From Candidatus Zymogenaceae bacterium (GTDB taxonomy: Bacteria; Desulfobacterota; Zymogenia; Zymogenales; Zymogenaceae): a stretch of 64,000 nucleotides of DNA. Where the stretch lies: positions 113,037 through 177,036 of the forward strand of contig JAFGFE010000005.1 of NCBI GenBank assembly GCA_016931225.1, read 5' to 3'. The stretch's first letter is position 1; the number at the start of each line of letters is the position of its first letter. The position numbers were made by a program, and so were the translations under genes. This document shows positions 1 to 8,868 of this stretch, piece by piece. The notes under the pieces were generated by a model. That model saw only the letters and a program-made list of their open reading frames with translations, had not been told where the DNA came from and did not search any database.

Positions 1-813
1 CCGGGCGAGGTCCCGGACCCGGCCGATGAACCGAACCCGCTCGGTCACGCTGATGGCACCCCGTGCGTCCAGCAGGTTGAACAAATGGGAGCACTTGAGG
101 CAGTAGTCATACGCCGGGAGTACCAGCCCCCGCTCGATCATTCGTTTCGACTCCGCCTCGCACATGTCAAACATGGAAAAGAGCATGTCCTGGTCGGACT
201 CATCGAAATTGTAGGTGGAGTTCTCCACCTCGCCTTTGTGGTGCACGTCTCCATAGGTGACGCCGTGGGCCCACTGGAGGTCATAGATCGAATCCACCCC
301 CTGCAGGTACATGGCGATGCGCTCGATGCCGTAGGTCAGCTCCACCGACACCGGCTTCAGGTCCACCCCGCCCGCCTGCTGAAAATAGGTGAACTGGGTG
401 ATCTCCATCCCGTCAAGCCAGACCTCCCATCCCAGGCCCCACGCCCCCAGGGTGGGGGATTCCCAGTCGTCCTCAACGAATCGGATATCGTGGGCCAAGG
501 GATCGATGCCGAAGCTCTTGAGGCTGTCCAGATACAGCTCCTGCACGTTTTGGGGGGAGGGTTTCAGAATCACCTGGTATTGGTAGTAATGGCACAGGCG
601 ATTCGGATTTTCGCCGTAGCGCCCGTCCGTGGGGCGGCGGCTCGGCTCCACATACGCCACATTCCAGGGCTCAGGACCCAGCACCCTGAGAAACGTGGCC
701 GGGTTGAAGGTCCCCGCGCCCACTTCAATATCATAGGGCTGCTGGATAATACATCCCCGCTCCGCCCAGTAGCGCTCCAGAGCCAGAATCAACTCCTGAA
801 ATGTCAGTGTCAC
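1..813 (-). CDS. glyQ: Glycine--tRNA ligase alpha subunit (3' end outside window)
   Basis: Reading the minus strand from a GTG at 813 gives 271 codons open to the window edge, so only the last few dozen codons are missing (the family is about 290-300 aa). The protein starts [20 protein letters not shown] and carries hallmark GlyQ stretches: [46 protein letters not shown] and [18 protein letters not shown]. It is the catalytic alpha chain of the heterotetrameric class II enzyme that charges tRNA-Gly in the cytoplasm. A GAGGAG ribosome site lies about 12 nt upstream of the GTG, which fixes the start. The beta-chain gene glyS would be expected just beyond position 1. Family assignment is secure. 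Confidence 0.95.
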   Translation of the reverse strand, partial: MTLTFQELILALERYWAERGCIIQQPYDIEVGAGTFNPATFLRVLGPEPWNVAYVEPSRRPTDGRYGENPNRLCHYYQYQVILKPSPQNVQELYLDSLKSFGIDPLAHDIRFVEDDWESPTLGAWGLGWEVWLDGMEITQFTYFQQAGGVDLKPVSVELTYGIERIAMYLQGVDSIYDLQWAHGVTYGDVHHKGEVENSTYNFDESDQDMLFSMFDMCEAESKRMIERGLVLPAYDYCLKCSHLFNLLDARGAISVTERVRFIGRVRDLAR

Positions 814-868
814 TTTTCTTCGCTCCTCGTCGGCATTTTTTGACAATAACATTATGACATAAATGGGA

Positions 869-897
869 ACAATACCAACTTGTAATGAAAATGTCAA
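869..897 (-). promoter_or_regulatory. Sigma70-type promoter of glyQ
   Basis: On the minus strand TTGACA (897-892) is followed after 17 nt by TATTGT (874-869). Transcription would start near 862, giving a leader of about 50 nt before the GTG at 813. The 388-nt gap 814-1201 holds this promoter and a second one facing right; I see nothing else in it. Confidence 0.6.
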
Positions 898-1072
898 GAC
901 TATTGGAGAGGCTCATCCGCAGAGGCGAAGACGGAAGGATTACGGTTTCACGACCGGATCGACCCGCCTTTGAACCGTCACCGATCCACCCGAGACGCTT
1001 TCCGATCCCTCATCACGGACCGTGAGGGATCTTCGATGGAAGACGATCGGTACAGAAACTCCGGCTTTATCC

Positions 1073-1101
1073 TTTACAAACCGTTTAAATGACGCTATAA
1101 A
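1073..1101 (+). promoter_or_regulatory. Sigma70-type promoter of the propeller-alr-kinase operon
   Basis: TTTACA (1073-1078) and TATAAA (1096-1101) are spaced by exactly 17 nt. The predicted start near 1108 lies upstream of both candidate ATGs (1130 and 1202) of the downstream gene. It is divergent from the glyQ promoter. Confidence 0.6.
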
Positions 1102-1201
1102 TGTGTTGATTACATACGCTTTTTCGATTATGACGGACACACCGACCGCACCGGCACATCGAACGGGCGCATCCACAAAACATTCATCGCACGGCTGTCA
1201 C

Positions 1202-2188
1202 ATGAAGCATACGACCTTTCTTCGATATATCCGCTTCGCGGCGCTTTTCGCCGTCATTATGATATGTATCGCCCCCGTATCCCTGGCCGGAGAAGCGGAG
1301 GTGTTGACACTGCTGAACACCGACTCGGGGCTTGCGGGAAACCGCGTCTACGGCCTCGCCCCGGATGTGGGATTCGGGATTTTCATCGCCACGAACGGCG
1401 GCCTTCACGTCTTTTCGGATTACGTCTACCTGCCCATCTTTCAGCGAATGGATGCGCTCATGATCACCGGCGGCTCAGGGAGCACCCTCTGGGCGCTCAT
1501 AGATGAGGCGTCTCTCTACCGGGTCAGGACGGATGACGACATGTGGTACGCCGAGCGCATCACACAGCCGGAGGAAACGACAAAGGTCACCTCAATGACA
1601 TCTTTTGACGGGTCTCTCTTCATCGCGACGGACACGGGCCTTTTCTATACGTCGGACACGGAGGACTCCTACCACCCGGTATTGACAAACTCCGGCCCCG
1701 TCACCGCCATGACCTTCGCACCGGATGGAACGCTGGCCCTTGCGACGACCGATACCGAGAGCAGGAAGCCGGGCCTTGTCATACTCGGCGGAGAGCTGTT
1801 CGGGAGGATTGGATGGGTGCCGGAATGCTCGGATCACGAGATCACCTCGCTTTTCTTGACCCCTGACACGCTGTATGTCGGAACGAGAGACGGCGAACTT
1901 CTCCACATCGACCGGACGGGCGTCACCCGCATATATCTTTCACCCGAGATCTTCCGGTCGCTTCACCCCGGGCGGATCAACGACATCATGGTCGACGAGG
2001 GACGTCTCTACGTGGCGGCGGATAACGGCCTCTATATCGGAGACGCGGGCGCCGCCGCCGTCGATATCGCTTTTTACGGCGACGCCCCCCTGGAGGGCGC
2101 GTTTACCTGCCTCTCCCCCGGCCCCGGACTCTCCGTGTGGGCGGGTACCGCGGATAACGGCGTATACCTCATTACATACAGAGACTGA
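1202..2188 (+). CDS. Secreted beta-propeller protein of unknown function
   Basis: The ATG at 1202 starts a clear signal peptide (MKHTTFLRYIR, then a hydrophobic stretch ending at SLAG), so the mature protein is probably periplasmic or outer-membrane associated. The frame is open to 1022 and an ATG at 1130 is closer to the promoter, but it would bury the signal sequence behind 24 polar residues. The 328-aa product has repeated short motifs such as NRVYGLAPD, GIFIATNGGLHVF, LFIATDTGLFYTS and LYVAADNGLYIGD. These resemble the blades of two-component-regulator or ligand-binding beta-propellers. No catalytic or signalling domain follows. It precedes alr by 33 nt on the same strand. Fold assignment is from pattern only; function is unknown. 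Confidence 0.65.
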   Translation: MKHTTFLRYIRFAALFAVIMICIAPVSLAGEAEVLTLLNTDSGLAGNRVYGLAPDVGFGIFIATNGGLHVFSDYVYLPIFQRMDALMITGGSGSTLWALIDEASLYRVRTDDDMWYAERITQPEETTKVTSMTSFDGSLFIATDTGLFYTSDTEDSYHPVLTNSGPVTAMTFAPDGTLALATTDTESRKPGLVILGGELFGRIGWVPECSDHEITSLFLTPDTLYVGTRDGELLHIDRTGVTRIYLSPEIFRSLHPGRINDIMVDEGRLYVAADNGLYIGDAGAAAVDIAFYGDAPLEGAFTCLSPGPGLSVWAGTADNGVYLITYRD

Positions 2189-2221
2189 AGAAACTTATAT
2201 CCAACCAAGAAGATCGGTACC

Positions 2222-3376
2222 ATGTTCGATGAGCGCGTTCTCAGGGATACCAGGGCACTGGTAAACCTCGATGCCGTCAAAAGCGTCGTCAGACACATCA
2301 CGGCGGCCGCGGGCAATGGGGTTTCCGTCGTCATGGCCGTCGTCAAGGCCGACGGATACGGCCACGGCGCGGTGCAGATCGCAAACGCCGCTCTTTCCTC
2401 CGGGGCCTCGTCCCTCGCCGTGGCCTATCCCCAGGAGGTACTGGAGCTCCGCACGGCCGGCATCGACGCACACACCCTGGTGATGGGGCTTCTCCCCGCA
2501 GGCAATCCCGACGTCGTGGACATCATCGTCAAGACCGGCGCGGCCCAGACCGTAGCGGATACCGACGCGCCCCTCACCCTGGGCGCATCGGCGTCGGCAG
2601 ACCGCCCAGTCCCCGTGCATATCAAGGTGGATACCGGGATGGGCCGCATCGGCATCCCCCCGGAGGATGTGCTCTCCTATATTGAATTTCTGAAGACCAT
2701 CCCCGGCATCGTCATCGAGGGAATATTTACGCACTTTCCGTCCGCCGACGAGGCTGATCTCTCGTTTACGAGCAAACAGATCACCATATTTAAGGACCTC
2801 ATACAAACCCTCGAGGGAAGCGGCATCAACATCCCCTTCAAACACATGGCGAACAGCGCGGGTATACTTGCCTTACGGAATGCATACATAAACATGGTCC
2901 GTCCGGGGATCATGCTCTACGGCCTCTATCCGTCGAGCGAGGTGGAAAAATCCATCCCGCTTACCCCGGCGCTCCGTCTGGTAAGCGCCGTCAGGTACCT
3001 CAAGCGGGTGCCTGCGGGTACTCCCATCAGCTATGGCCGCACATTCGTGACGTCCCGCCCCAGCGTCATCGCCACACTGCCGGTGGGATACGCCGACGGC
3101 TACAATCGGCTGCTCTCGAACAGGGGGAGTGTTTTGGTACGGGGGATGCGGGCGCCGATCACAGGCCGGATATGTATGGACATGACGATGATCGACGTGA
3201 CGGATATCGAGGGTGTCGCCGTGGGCGACGAGGCGGTGCTCATAGGCCCCCAAGAGAACGATGAGATCACAGCCGACGAGATGGCAGGGCTTCTCGGGAC
3301 GATCAACTATGAGGTCACCTGCGCGATCTCCAAGCGTGTCCCCCGGGTCTATATCGATGACGGGAAGGGAGTATGA
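2222..3376 (+). CDS. alr: Alanine racemase
   Basis: PLP-dependent fold-type III racemase that interconverts L- and D-alanine for peptidoglycan synthesis in the cytoplasm. The 384-aa length is typical. The PLP-binding lysine is Lys42 in AVVKADGYGHG. The second catalytic base is Tyr271 in ISYGRTF, followed by the signature TLPVGYADGYNR. Conserved HIKVDTGMGRIG and MANSAGIL stretches are also present. The stop overlaps the ATG of the next gene by 4 nt (ATGA), so the two are translationally coupled. Confidence 0.96.
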   Translation: MFDERVLRDTRALVNLDAVKSVVRHITAAAGNGVSVVMAVVKADGYGHGAVQIANAALSSGASSLAVAYPQEVLELRTAGIDAHTLVMGLLPAGNPDVVDIIVKTGAAQTVADTDAPLTLGASASADRPVPVHIKVDTGMGRIGIPPEDVLSYIEFLKTIPGIVIEGIFTHFPSADEADLSFTSKQITIFKDLIQTLEGSGINIPFKHMANSAGILALRNAYINMVRPGIMLYGLYPSSEVEKSIPLTPALRLVSAVRYLKRVPAGTPISYGRTFVTSRPSVIATLPVGYADGYNRLLSNRGSVLVRGMRAPITGRICMDMTMIDVTDIEGVAVGDEAVLIGPQENDEITADEMAGLLGTINYEVTCAISKRVPRVYIDDGKGV

Positions 3377-4296
3377 TGATCCTCTCCCCGTCCCTCCTTC
3401 CGTTCACCGCGGCAACGACACAGAAAGCCGCACGGGAGGAGGGCTTCGTGACCATCAGGCGGGGACGATTCGTCTTCACCGTCCACACAGAGTATATCGA
3501 GAGCATCATCTCCGATTCAGTCCTGACCGAGCCGATCGAGCGTCTCATCTCCCGTCATGATACACACATCGAAGGCGGCAGGGGGGCTGTCGCCCGGGTG
3601 GATATCCCCGGGATCGGAGCGGCATTCGTCCGGGATTACCGACACGGCGGGCTCTTGCGGGCCCTTTTGGGCGGACGCTTTTTCGTCCCCGGAAGAGAGA
3701 CACGGGAGCTTCGCGTTCTCCAGGCGGCCCGGGTCGCGGGCCTCCCGGTGCCCGATCCCCTCGCCTCCGCCCGGGAGAGATGCGGATTCCTTCAGGGATA
3801 CCGCGCCCGCATCGTCACCGCGGAAATACCCCGCACCGCATCGCTTGTGACGGCGCTCTGGGAGAAAACCGACCGGGGACGGGACACCTCTTCCCTCCTC
3901 TTCTCCGTCGGAAAAACCGTCCGCGCCCTGCACAACACAGGAATCTTTCATCACGACCTGAACATGCACAACATCCTGGTGGACGAAAACGACGGGATTT
4001 TCATTATAGATTTCGATCGGGCGCGGTTGCGAAAGGCCCTCGGCATGCGGGGCCGCATCGCAAACCTGCGGCGTCTGCTCAGGTCCGGAAGAAAGCTCGC
4101 CCGGCTCCATCACAACGCGCCAAAGGGATGGTTTTCCGATGATCGTTTCCGTGAACTACTCAAAGGGTACGTGGACGGAGACGAAAAACTGAAAGGAAGG
4201 CTGATCTCGAAGACGACGGACTTCTTTCCCCTCATCGTGAGAGCCCGCATCGGGTGGGCCCTGGACGACCTTCTGTATCGGAGGGGGGAGAAGTAA
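3373..4296 (+). CDS. Kdo-kinase/WaaP-like lipopolysaccharide kinase
   Basis: 307-aa protein with a bacterial LPS-kinase fold. YRHGGLLRALLGGRFF near residues 89-104 matches the KdkA/WaaP family. The catalytic loop is HHDLNMHN, with Asp195 and Asn200. The metal-binding loop IIDFDRAR contains Asp213. Family members phosphorylate Kdo or heptose of the LPS inner core at the inner face of the cytoplasmic membrane. It overlaps alr by 4 nt and is probably co-translated with it, apart from the main lipid A cluster. A Kdo substrate is inferred from the motif spacing; a heptose kinase is the alternative. Confidence 0.8.
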   Translation: MMILSPSLLPFTAATTQKAAREEGFVTIRRGRFVFTVHTEYIESIISDSVLTEPIERLISRHDTHIEGGRGAVARVDIPGIGAAFVRDYRHGGLLRALLGGRFFVPGRETRELRVLQAARVAGLPVPDPLASARERCGFLQGYRARIVTAEIPRTASLVTALWEKTDRGRDTSSLLFSVGKTVRALHNTGIFHHDLNMHNILVDENDGIFIIDFDRARLRKALGMRGRIANLRRLLRSGRKLARLHHNAPKGWFSDDRFRELLKGYVDGDEKLKGRLISKTTDFFPLIVRARIGWALDDLLYRRGEK

Positions 4297-4368
4297 ACAG
4301 CGTCGCTCGACGGAAAGATCCGGACGCACCCCGCTCCAACCCGTCAGCTCTCCCCTCCCCGAACAGGT

Positions 4369-4968
4369 CTATCCGTCCGGGGGGAAGTACGCGCGAACGG
4401 TGTCCCGCACCTCGTCGAGCCAGCGCTTCCGCTCCTCTTCCGTGCTGTCGACCACCACGGAGAACATCCGCCGATAGAACGTATCGACGCCGCACAGGTC
4501 GAATATACAGTTTTTCCATATGAGCTCCAGCGGATCGCCGAACATCGACCGCTCCCTTTTTTCCTGGGTGTTTGAGGTATTGAACACCAACGCGGCCTGT
4601 GCTGTGAGCAATCCCTCGGGCACCCCCCCTCCATCGTCTCCCTCCAGGAACCGATAGGCAATCCCCGGACGAAAGACCCGGTCCACCCAGCCCTTGAGGA
4701 TCGCCGGGGGCTGGCCCCACCAGTTCGGATGCACGATGACAATGCCGTCGGCATTCGCAAGCTCCCGGCACATCTCTTCTACCTCCGGGGAGACATCGCC
4801 TTTTGTGGGTATCTCCCGCTCGGGGAGGTGGGAGTCGAATCCGTGTCGATACAGATCGAGGAGTGTCGCTGTGTGGCCGTTTTCCCGGGCCGTGGAGACG
4901 ACGGTATCGGCGACGGCGTGGTTGAAGCTTTTGGGAGACGGGTGGGCGAGAACGACGAGAATATTCAT
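4369..4968 (-). CDS. Flavodoxin-fold NAD(P)H oxidoreductase (quinone reductase family)
   Basis: The 199-aa product starts MNILVVLAHPSPKSFNHAV, the FMN/FAD phosphate-binding loop of the NQO1/MdaB/KefF family. VIVHPNWWGQPPAILKGWVD, which follows at about residue 80, is the conserved quinone-reductase segment. Such enzymes are cytoplasmic and perform two-electron reduction of quinones or act as regulators of Kef channels. It starts 10 nt after the stop of the upstream methyltransferase-fold gene, so it is likely the last gene of the minus-strand run. Physiological substrate unknown. Confidence 0.85.
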   Translation of the reverse strand: MNILVVLAHPSPKSFNHAVADTVVSTARENGHTATLLDLYRHGFDSHLPEREIPTKGDVSPEVEEMCRELANADGIVIVHPNWWGQPPAILKGWVDRVFRPGIAYRFLEGDDGGGVPEGLLTAQAALVFNTSNTQEKRERSMFGDPLELIWKNCIFDLCGVDTFYRRMFSVVVDSTEEERKRWLDEVRDTVRAYFPPDG

Positions 4969-4978
4969 CTCTCTTCTT

Positions 4979-5815
4979 TCATACTTTTTTTATACATGTA
5001 CGACGAGCCCTGTGGGAGCGTTTGGCCGTGTAGATCGCGGTGGGCGGAAGATCCCGATCGGGGGAGTCCCGATCTGAGAGATCCGTATCGGAAAGATCTT
5101 CCTTGATGAGCGTCACGCGGATGGAATCGAAGAGATCATCCAGGAGCCGGTGGATTCGCCGGTCCGGGCGGTGGGACCACAGGCCGAGGACGCCGCCGGG
5201 CTTCAATGCACGTCTCATTGATTTCAGGCCCGAGCGGCCGTAGAGCCGATCATTCTCCTCGCGCACCAAAAACGACGGCCCGTTGTCCACATCCAGAACA
5301 ATGGCGTCGAATCGCCTCCTGTTTCGCCTGATCACCTCCATCACATCGCCGGTATGTACCGTGACCCGGCGATCGAAAAGGGCATGATCGTTGAAACGGG
5401 CCAGGTAGACCCTATTCCATCTGACAATCGCCTCCTCTATCTCCGCCACCACCACATCATTGATGCGATCGTCACACAAGGTCTGTGCGAGAGTCAGTCC
5501 CAAGCCGAGGCCGCCCACGCACACCGTCAGGGGACCGGGTGAGTCCACGTCCGCCAGGGTCCGTGTTGCCAGCATCCGCTCCGTGCGCCCGTCGACGGCG
5601 CTCATCACGTAATGGCCCCCCACGCTCAGCTCAAAGCGCTCACCGGCTGTCGTTACTTTTTTTTGAAGCATCAGCGTGCCGCTTCGGCCTTCGATGCTTT
5701 CAACAACCATCGTATTTTTCGCGGGAGTTTCCATAATTCCGACAGGCGCAGCCTCATCGGGCGCTCGGGTTCTGGATAACTTGTGGATAAGCGGGACTCG
5801 CGGATATCGAACCAT
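4979..5815 (-). CDS. Spermidine-synthase-like methyltransferase-fold protein
   Basis: 278-aa frame with a Rossmann-type AdoMet-binding core: VCVGGLGLGLTLAQTL (glycine loop), VVVAEIEEAIVRWN (acidic residue after strand 2), and DAIVLDVDNGPSFLV. This is the layout of the spermidine-synthase family, but I see no assurance of polyamine chemistry. The start is uncertain: the ATG at 5815 has no clear ribosome site, and an internal ATG at 5734 (METPAKNT) begins near where family homology starts. The C-terminus carries a short Asp/Ser-rich run (DLSDTDLSDRDSPDRDL) that looks disordered. It follows the heptosyltransferase gene after a 155-nt gap. Confidence 0.7.
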   Translation of the reverse strand: MVRYPRVPLIHKLSRTRAPDEAAPVGIMETPAKNTMVVESIEGRSGTLMLQKKVTTAGERFELSVGGHYVMSAVDGRTERMLATRTLADVDSPGPLTVCVGGLGLGLTLAQTLCDDRINDVVVAEIEEAIVRWNRVYLARFNDHALFDRRVTVHTGDVMEVIRRNRRRFDAIVLDVDNGPSFLVREENDRLYGRSGLKSMRRALKPGGVLGLWSHRPDRRIHRLLDDLFDSIRVTLIKEDLSDTDLSDRDSPDRDLPPTAIYTAKRSHRARRTCIKKV

Positions 5816-5840
5816 TTGATTTTACGAGACTTTTCCGCAT

Positions 5841-5859
5841 CTGCTTAATAATTAAGCAG
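5841..5859. promoter_or_regulatory. Perfect 9-bp inverted repeat, possible operator
   Basis: CTGCTTAAT, one A, then ATTAAGCAG forms a perfect dyad 26 nt upstream of the ATG at 5815. The AT-rich centre and position look like a regulator binding site for the methyltransferase-fold gene. A short hairpin in RNA is the alternative. Confidence 0.4.
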
Positions 5860-5970
5860 CCAGAAACAACAAGCATATCAACAACATCCGCACAATTTAC
5901 CAGGTATTTGTGATACCGCCGGCATATCTTTTACTTATGCAATATGCCCGGATCCGTGTATCGTATTGTG

Positions 5971-7014
5971 TCATGTCACAAGAGAGAGGGCGGCGCCGAC
6001 AACATCGCCCACCTCTACCAGCTCCATACATCGGTGATGTTTCAACGGACATGACCGCTCGAGACACGGGGAGCATTCCACCTCATGACGCACCAGGGCG
6101 AAGCGCCCTGTTTCGGCCATGGGGGAGGTTGTCGTTGAATTCGTGGACCCGAACACCGCCACGAGGGGCACATTCAGGGCCGCCGCCAGATGCATGGGGC
6201 CGGTATCGTTCGTGATAAAAAGATCGGTCGAGTCTATGAGGGCCAGAAGCTGTCTGATCGTCGTCCTCCCCGCGGCAATGACGGGTGCTCTCTTCATGTA
6301 TCGGGACACCTCCTCCGCGACGTCCACCTCCAGGGGACCGCCGAACACAATCGCCTGTGCGTCAAGCTTTTCCGTGATGATGTCCGCGGCTTGGGCGAAT
6401 CGATCGGTGTACCATCGCTTCGCATCCCCGTAGGCCGCACCCGGATTGACGCCGATGAGCCTTCTTCCCCGCCACCCCCATTTATAGAGCAGCGCCTTCG
6501 CCTCTTCCCGCTCCCGGTCGGACACGGAAAGCCTCGGTATCACCGGCTCCCCCGGGTCTCCCAGCGTCGAGACCAGGTGCCGATAATATTCGCTCTGATG
6601 CCGGGATGTAACCTCCTTCGTCCGCTCGACGCGATCGGTCAGGAGTAAAGACCGCATGTCCGCCGCGTATCCCAGGCGGCGGCGGGCACGGGCGAAGAAG
6701 ATGAGCGCCGCAGCATGCAGGGACCGGGGGAAGATGACCCCCAGGTCGTACCGATCCCGTCTCAGCCTCGATACCAGCTCGCGCTCTCCCTGAAATCCCG
6801 GGGAATATTCCACAACACCGTCGATGACATCCAGTCCCGAAAGCACTCCCCCCAGAGGCCTTTTGAGTGCGATATCGATGACGGCATTGGGGTACATGTG
6901 CCTGAGGGCGTACACGGCGGGAAGGGAGAGACAAACATCCCCGATCCAGTTTGTGCCCTTCACGATGATCCGATTCACGGTGTTCTTAGTCCTCGATCTT
7001 TTTCGCTTCGTCAA
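5971..7014 (-). CDS. waaF: ADP-heptose--LPS heptosyltransferase (GT9)
   Basis: GT9-family glycosyltransferase that adds L-glycero-D-manno-heptose to the LPS inner core at the cytoplasmic membrane. It shows VKGTNWIGDVCLSLPAVYAL at the N-terminus, GVNPGAAYGDAKRWY mid-protein, and the nucleotide-sugar site FITNDTGPMHLAAAL followed by LVAVFGSTN. These match WaaF (heptosyltransferase II) better than WaaC. The frame opens with an ATG at 7014. A GTG at 6978 (VNRIIVKG), preceded by GAGGA and lying just after the upstream stop, is a credible true start. It overlaps the Trm112-like gene if the ATG is used. Confidence 0.88.
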   Translation of the reverse strand: MTKRKRSRTKNTVNRIIVKGTNWIGDVCLSLPAVYALRHMYPNAVIDIALKRPLGGVLSGLDVIDGVVEYSPGFQGERELVSRLRRDRYDLGVIFPRSLHAAALIFFARARRRLGYAADMRSLLLTDRVERTKEVTSRHQSEYYRHLVSTLGDPGEPVIPRLSVSDREREEAKALLYKWGWRGRRLIGVNPGAAYGDAKRWYTDRFAQAADIITEKLDAQAIVFGGPLEVDVAEEVSRYMKRAPVIAAGRTTIRQLLALIDSTDLFITNDTGPMHLAAALNVPLVAVFGSTNSTTTSPMAETGRFALVRHEVECSPCLERSCPLKHHRCMELVEVGDVVGAALSLVT

Positions 7015-7159
7015 TCAGCATCACCGGGATGCCGTCCTGTATCTCATACAGCAACTTGCAGGCGTGACACACCAGCCCGTCCCCGCCCTCTGTGAGCACG
7101 ACATCCCCCTTGCATTTCGGGCAGGCAAGAATATCAAGCAGCTCCCTGTCAATACTCAT
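6986..7159 (-). CDS. Trm112/YcaR-like zinc-ribbon protein
   Basis: Small protein (57 aa from the ATG at 7159, with GGAGGAAT just upstream). The pattern is LACPKCKGD, about 15 residues, then CHACKLLYEIQDGIPVML, so two CxxC pairs probably bind zinc. This is the Trm112/YcaR family. Members often sit beside lpxK and kdsB in proteobacteria, which fits this location one base after gmhB. The longer in-frame extension to 7249 lies inside gmhB and is not credible. Role in bacteria is poorly defined; methyltransferase partnering is known for eukaryotic Trm112. Confidence 0.85.
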   Translation of the reverse strand: MSIDRELLDILACPKCKGDVVLTEGGDGLVCHACKLLYEIQDGIPVMLIDEAKKIED

Positions 7160-7160
7160 G

Positions 7161-7751
7161 TCACAATTCCTCCGTAGTATGGGAAAGAATATGTTCCACG
7201 GCGTCCGCCAGGTCCCGGGCGAGATATGCCGTAGCAATGCCGTGTTCAATCAGCTTCTCCCTCTCGGTTATACCGTGGCCGGTCAGAACGTGGATGGACC
7301 GCGCCCCCGCATTTACGCCGAGCAGTACATCCCCCAGGTGATCGCCGACGACATACGACCGGGAAATGTCGATATCGAGATCATCTATCGCTCGCTTTAC
7401 CATGCCGGTATTCGGCTTCCTGCACCCGCAGTCTTTCCGATATTCCCCGTCGCCGAACTCCGGGTGATGCGGGCAGTAATAAATCCCGTCGATACGCGCC
7501 CCCTCCCGCCCGAGAACCTCAACCATCCGCCGGTTGACGGCATGAACATCCTCCTCGGTAAAGTATCCCCTCGCCACCCCGGACTGGTTGGAGACCACCA
7601 CCACAATAAAGCCCGCGTCATTGAGACGGGCGACGGCCTGTGCGGCGCCGGGTATCAACTCCAGCTCTTCGGGATCGTTGAGGTATCCCACCTCGACGTT
7701 GATCGTGCCGTCCCGGTCGAGAAACACCGCCCTTCTTTTAGCCTTCTTCAT
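7161..7751 (-). CDS. gmhB: D-glycero-beta-D-manno-heptose-1,7-bisphosphate 7-phosphatase
   Basis: HAD-superfamily phosphatase of the ADP-heptose pathway. Motif I is AVFLDRDGTINVE, with the two catalytic Asp residues. Motif II is VVVSNQSGVARG and the late Asp motif is VVGDHLGDVLLG. The zinc-binding insert CPHHPEF...CGCRKP is diagnostic for GmhB. The chosen start (MKKAKRRAVF at 7751) overlaps lpxK by 14 nt; the frame could begin at 7766. The product supplies heptose for the adjacent waaF-type transferase. Confidence 0.93.
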   Translation of the reverse strand: MKKAKRRAVFLDRDGTINVEVGYLNDPEELELIPGAAQAVARLNDAGFIVVVVSNQSGVARGYFTEEDVHAVNRRMVEVLGREGARIDGIYYCPHHPEFGDGEYRKDCGCRKPNTGMVKRAIDDLDIDISRSYVVGDHLGDVLLGVNAGARSIHVLTGHGITEREKLIEHGIATAYLARDLADAVEHILSHTTEEL

Positions 7752-8868
7752 TGTATGCCCGCACACACGATTCGATCATTGCAATCACGCCCTCGTCCTC
7801 CTGTACCCTCAGTCCCATCCGCACCGCAAGGAGCCGATGGGAGAGCGTATGGTCTCCGATTCGCATCAGATCCTTTTCCGTCGTCACGATAACCTCCGCC
7901 CCGAAACGGGCGGCCACGTGGTTTATCGCCGCGTAATCGTTTTCCGAAAAGCGGTGATGATCCCGAAAGGGGAGCGTGTAGACCACGATGACGCCGATGT
8001 CTTCCAGTGTATCAAAAAACCGCTGGGGCCTGGCGATTCCGCAAAACGCCAGCGCCTTCTTTTTTTCGAGGGCCCGAGCAGGGTACTCCGTCCCGTCTCC
8101 GTCAACGAGGGCCAGAGGCACGGGAACGGAATAGACCCGGGGAATCGTGCCGCACACCCGCTCGATCGGGCCCGGCCCGTCTTCATGTGATGTACTCTCG
8201 ACCGCGGCTTCCGATAGCCACAGGACATCCCCCCGCCGCGCGGCGGAGAGCGGCTCGCGGAGGGGACCCGCGGGAAACACCAAGCTGTTTCCGACCTGGT
8301 TCACCCGATCCGCCACCAGAACATCCAGGTCCCGGTGCAATCTGAGATGCTGGAATCCGTCGTCTATCAGCACCACCTGCGCCCCAAACCGGGAAACAGC
8401 GGCACGGGCGGCGGCGACCCTGTTCGGGCTGACGACCACCGATACGCCCGGATTCCTCCAAGCTGTCAGCAGCGCCTCGTCCGGGGCGTCGCCCGGCGAA
8501 CATACGGGGCCGTTTCGATCCGACACCACCAGGTACTCGCCGGCAACCTCAAATCCATATCCCCGGGAGACCACCGACACGGAAATCCCCCGCTCCGTCA
8601 GCCTCCGAGCAAGGTGCATCACCACCGGGGTCTTTCCCTGACCGCCGACGCTGATATTCCCAACGCTCACCACACACGCGGAAACGGAATAACTTTCGAA
8701 CAACCGCACCCGGTAGAGAAACGCCCTGATCTTCATGACAAGGCCGTAGATCAGGCCGACAAGATAGACCGGGAAAAAGAGCAGCATCACCCTGTATCTT
8801 GAGGCCCTGTCCTGGTAGAGCCGCTCCACCCACCCGATACAGCGTTCGGCACAACCCCCGGGAACCAT
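7738..8868 (-). CDS. lpxK: Tetraacyldisaccharide 4'-kinase
   Basis: Inner-membrane-associated kinase that phosphorylates the 4' position of the lipid A disaccharide precursor. The N-terminus has a membrane-anchoring hydrophobic helix (VMLLFFPVYLVGLIYGLVM). The P-loop is VGNISVGGQGKTPVV, characteristic of LpxK, and is followed by VVSRGYG, VLIDDGFQHLRLHRDLDVL and a late FRDHHRFSENDY. The ATG at 8868 overlaps the waaA stop (TGATG); a GTG four bases earlier is less likely. Length (376 aa) is normal. Confidence 0.95.
   Translation of the reverse strand: MVPGGCAERCIGWVERLYQDRASRYRVMLLFFPVYLVGLIYGLVMKIRAFLYRVRLFESYSVSACVVSVGNISVGGQGKTPVVMHLARRLTERGISVSVVSRGYGFEVAGEYLVVSDRNGPVCSPGDAPDEALLTAWRNPGVSVVVSPNRVAAARAAVSRFGAQVVLIDDGFQHLRLHRDLDVLVADRVNQVGNSLVFPAGPLREPLSAARRGDVLWLSEAAVESTSHEDGPGPIERVCGTIPRVYSVPVPLALVDGDGTEYPARALEKKKALAFCGIARPQRFFDTLEDIGVIVVYTLPFRDHHRFSENDYAAINHVAARFGAEVIVTTEKDLMRIGDHTLSHRLLAVRMGLRVQEDEGVIAMIESCVRAYNEEG

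Noticed and set aside
85..843. 252-codon open frame on the plus strand at the left end
   Set aside because: Antisense to glyQ, which has unmistakable motifs and a ribosome site.
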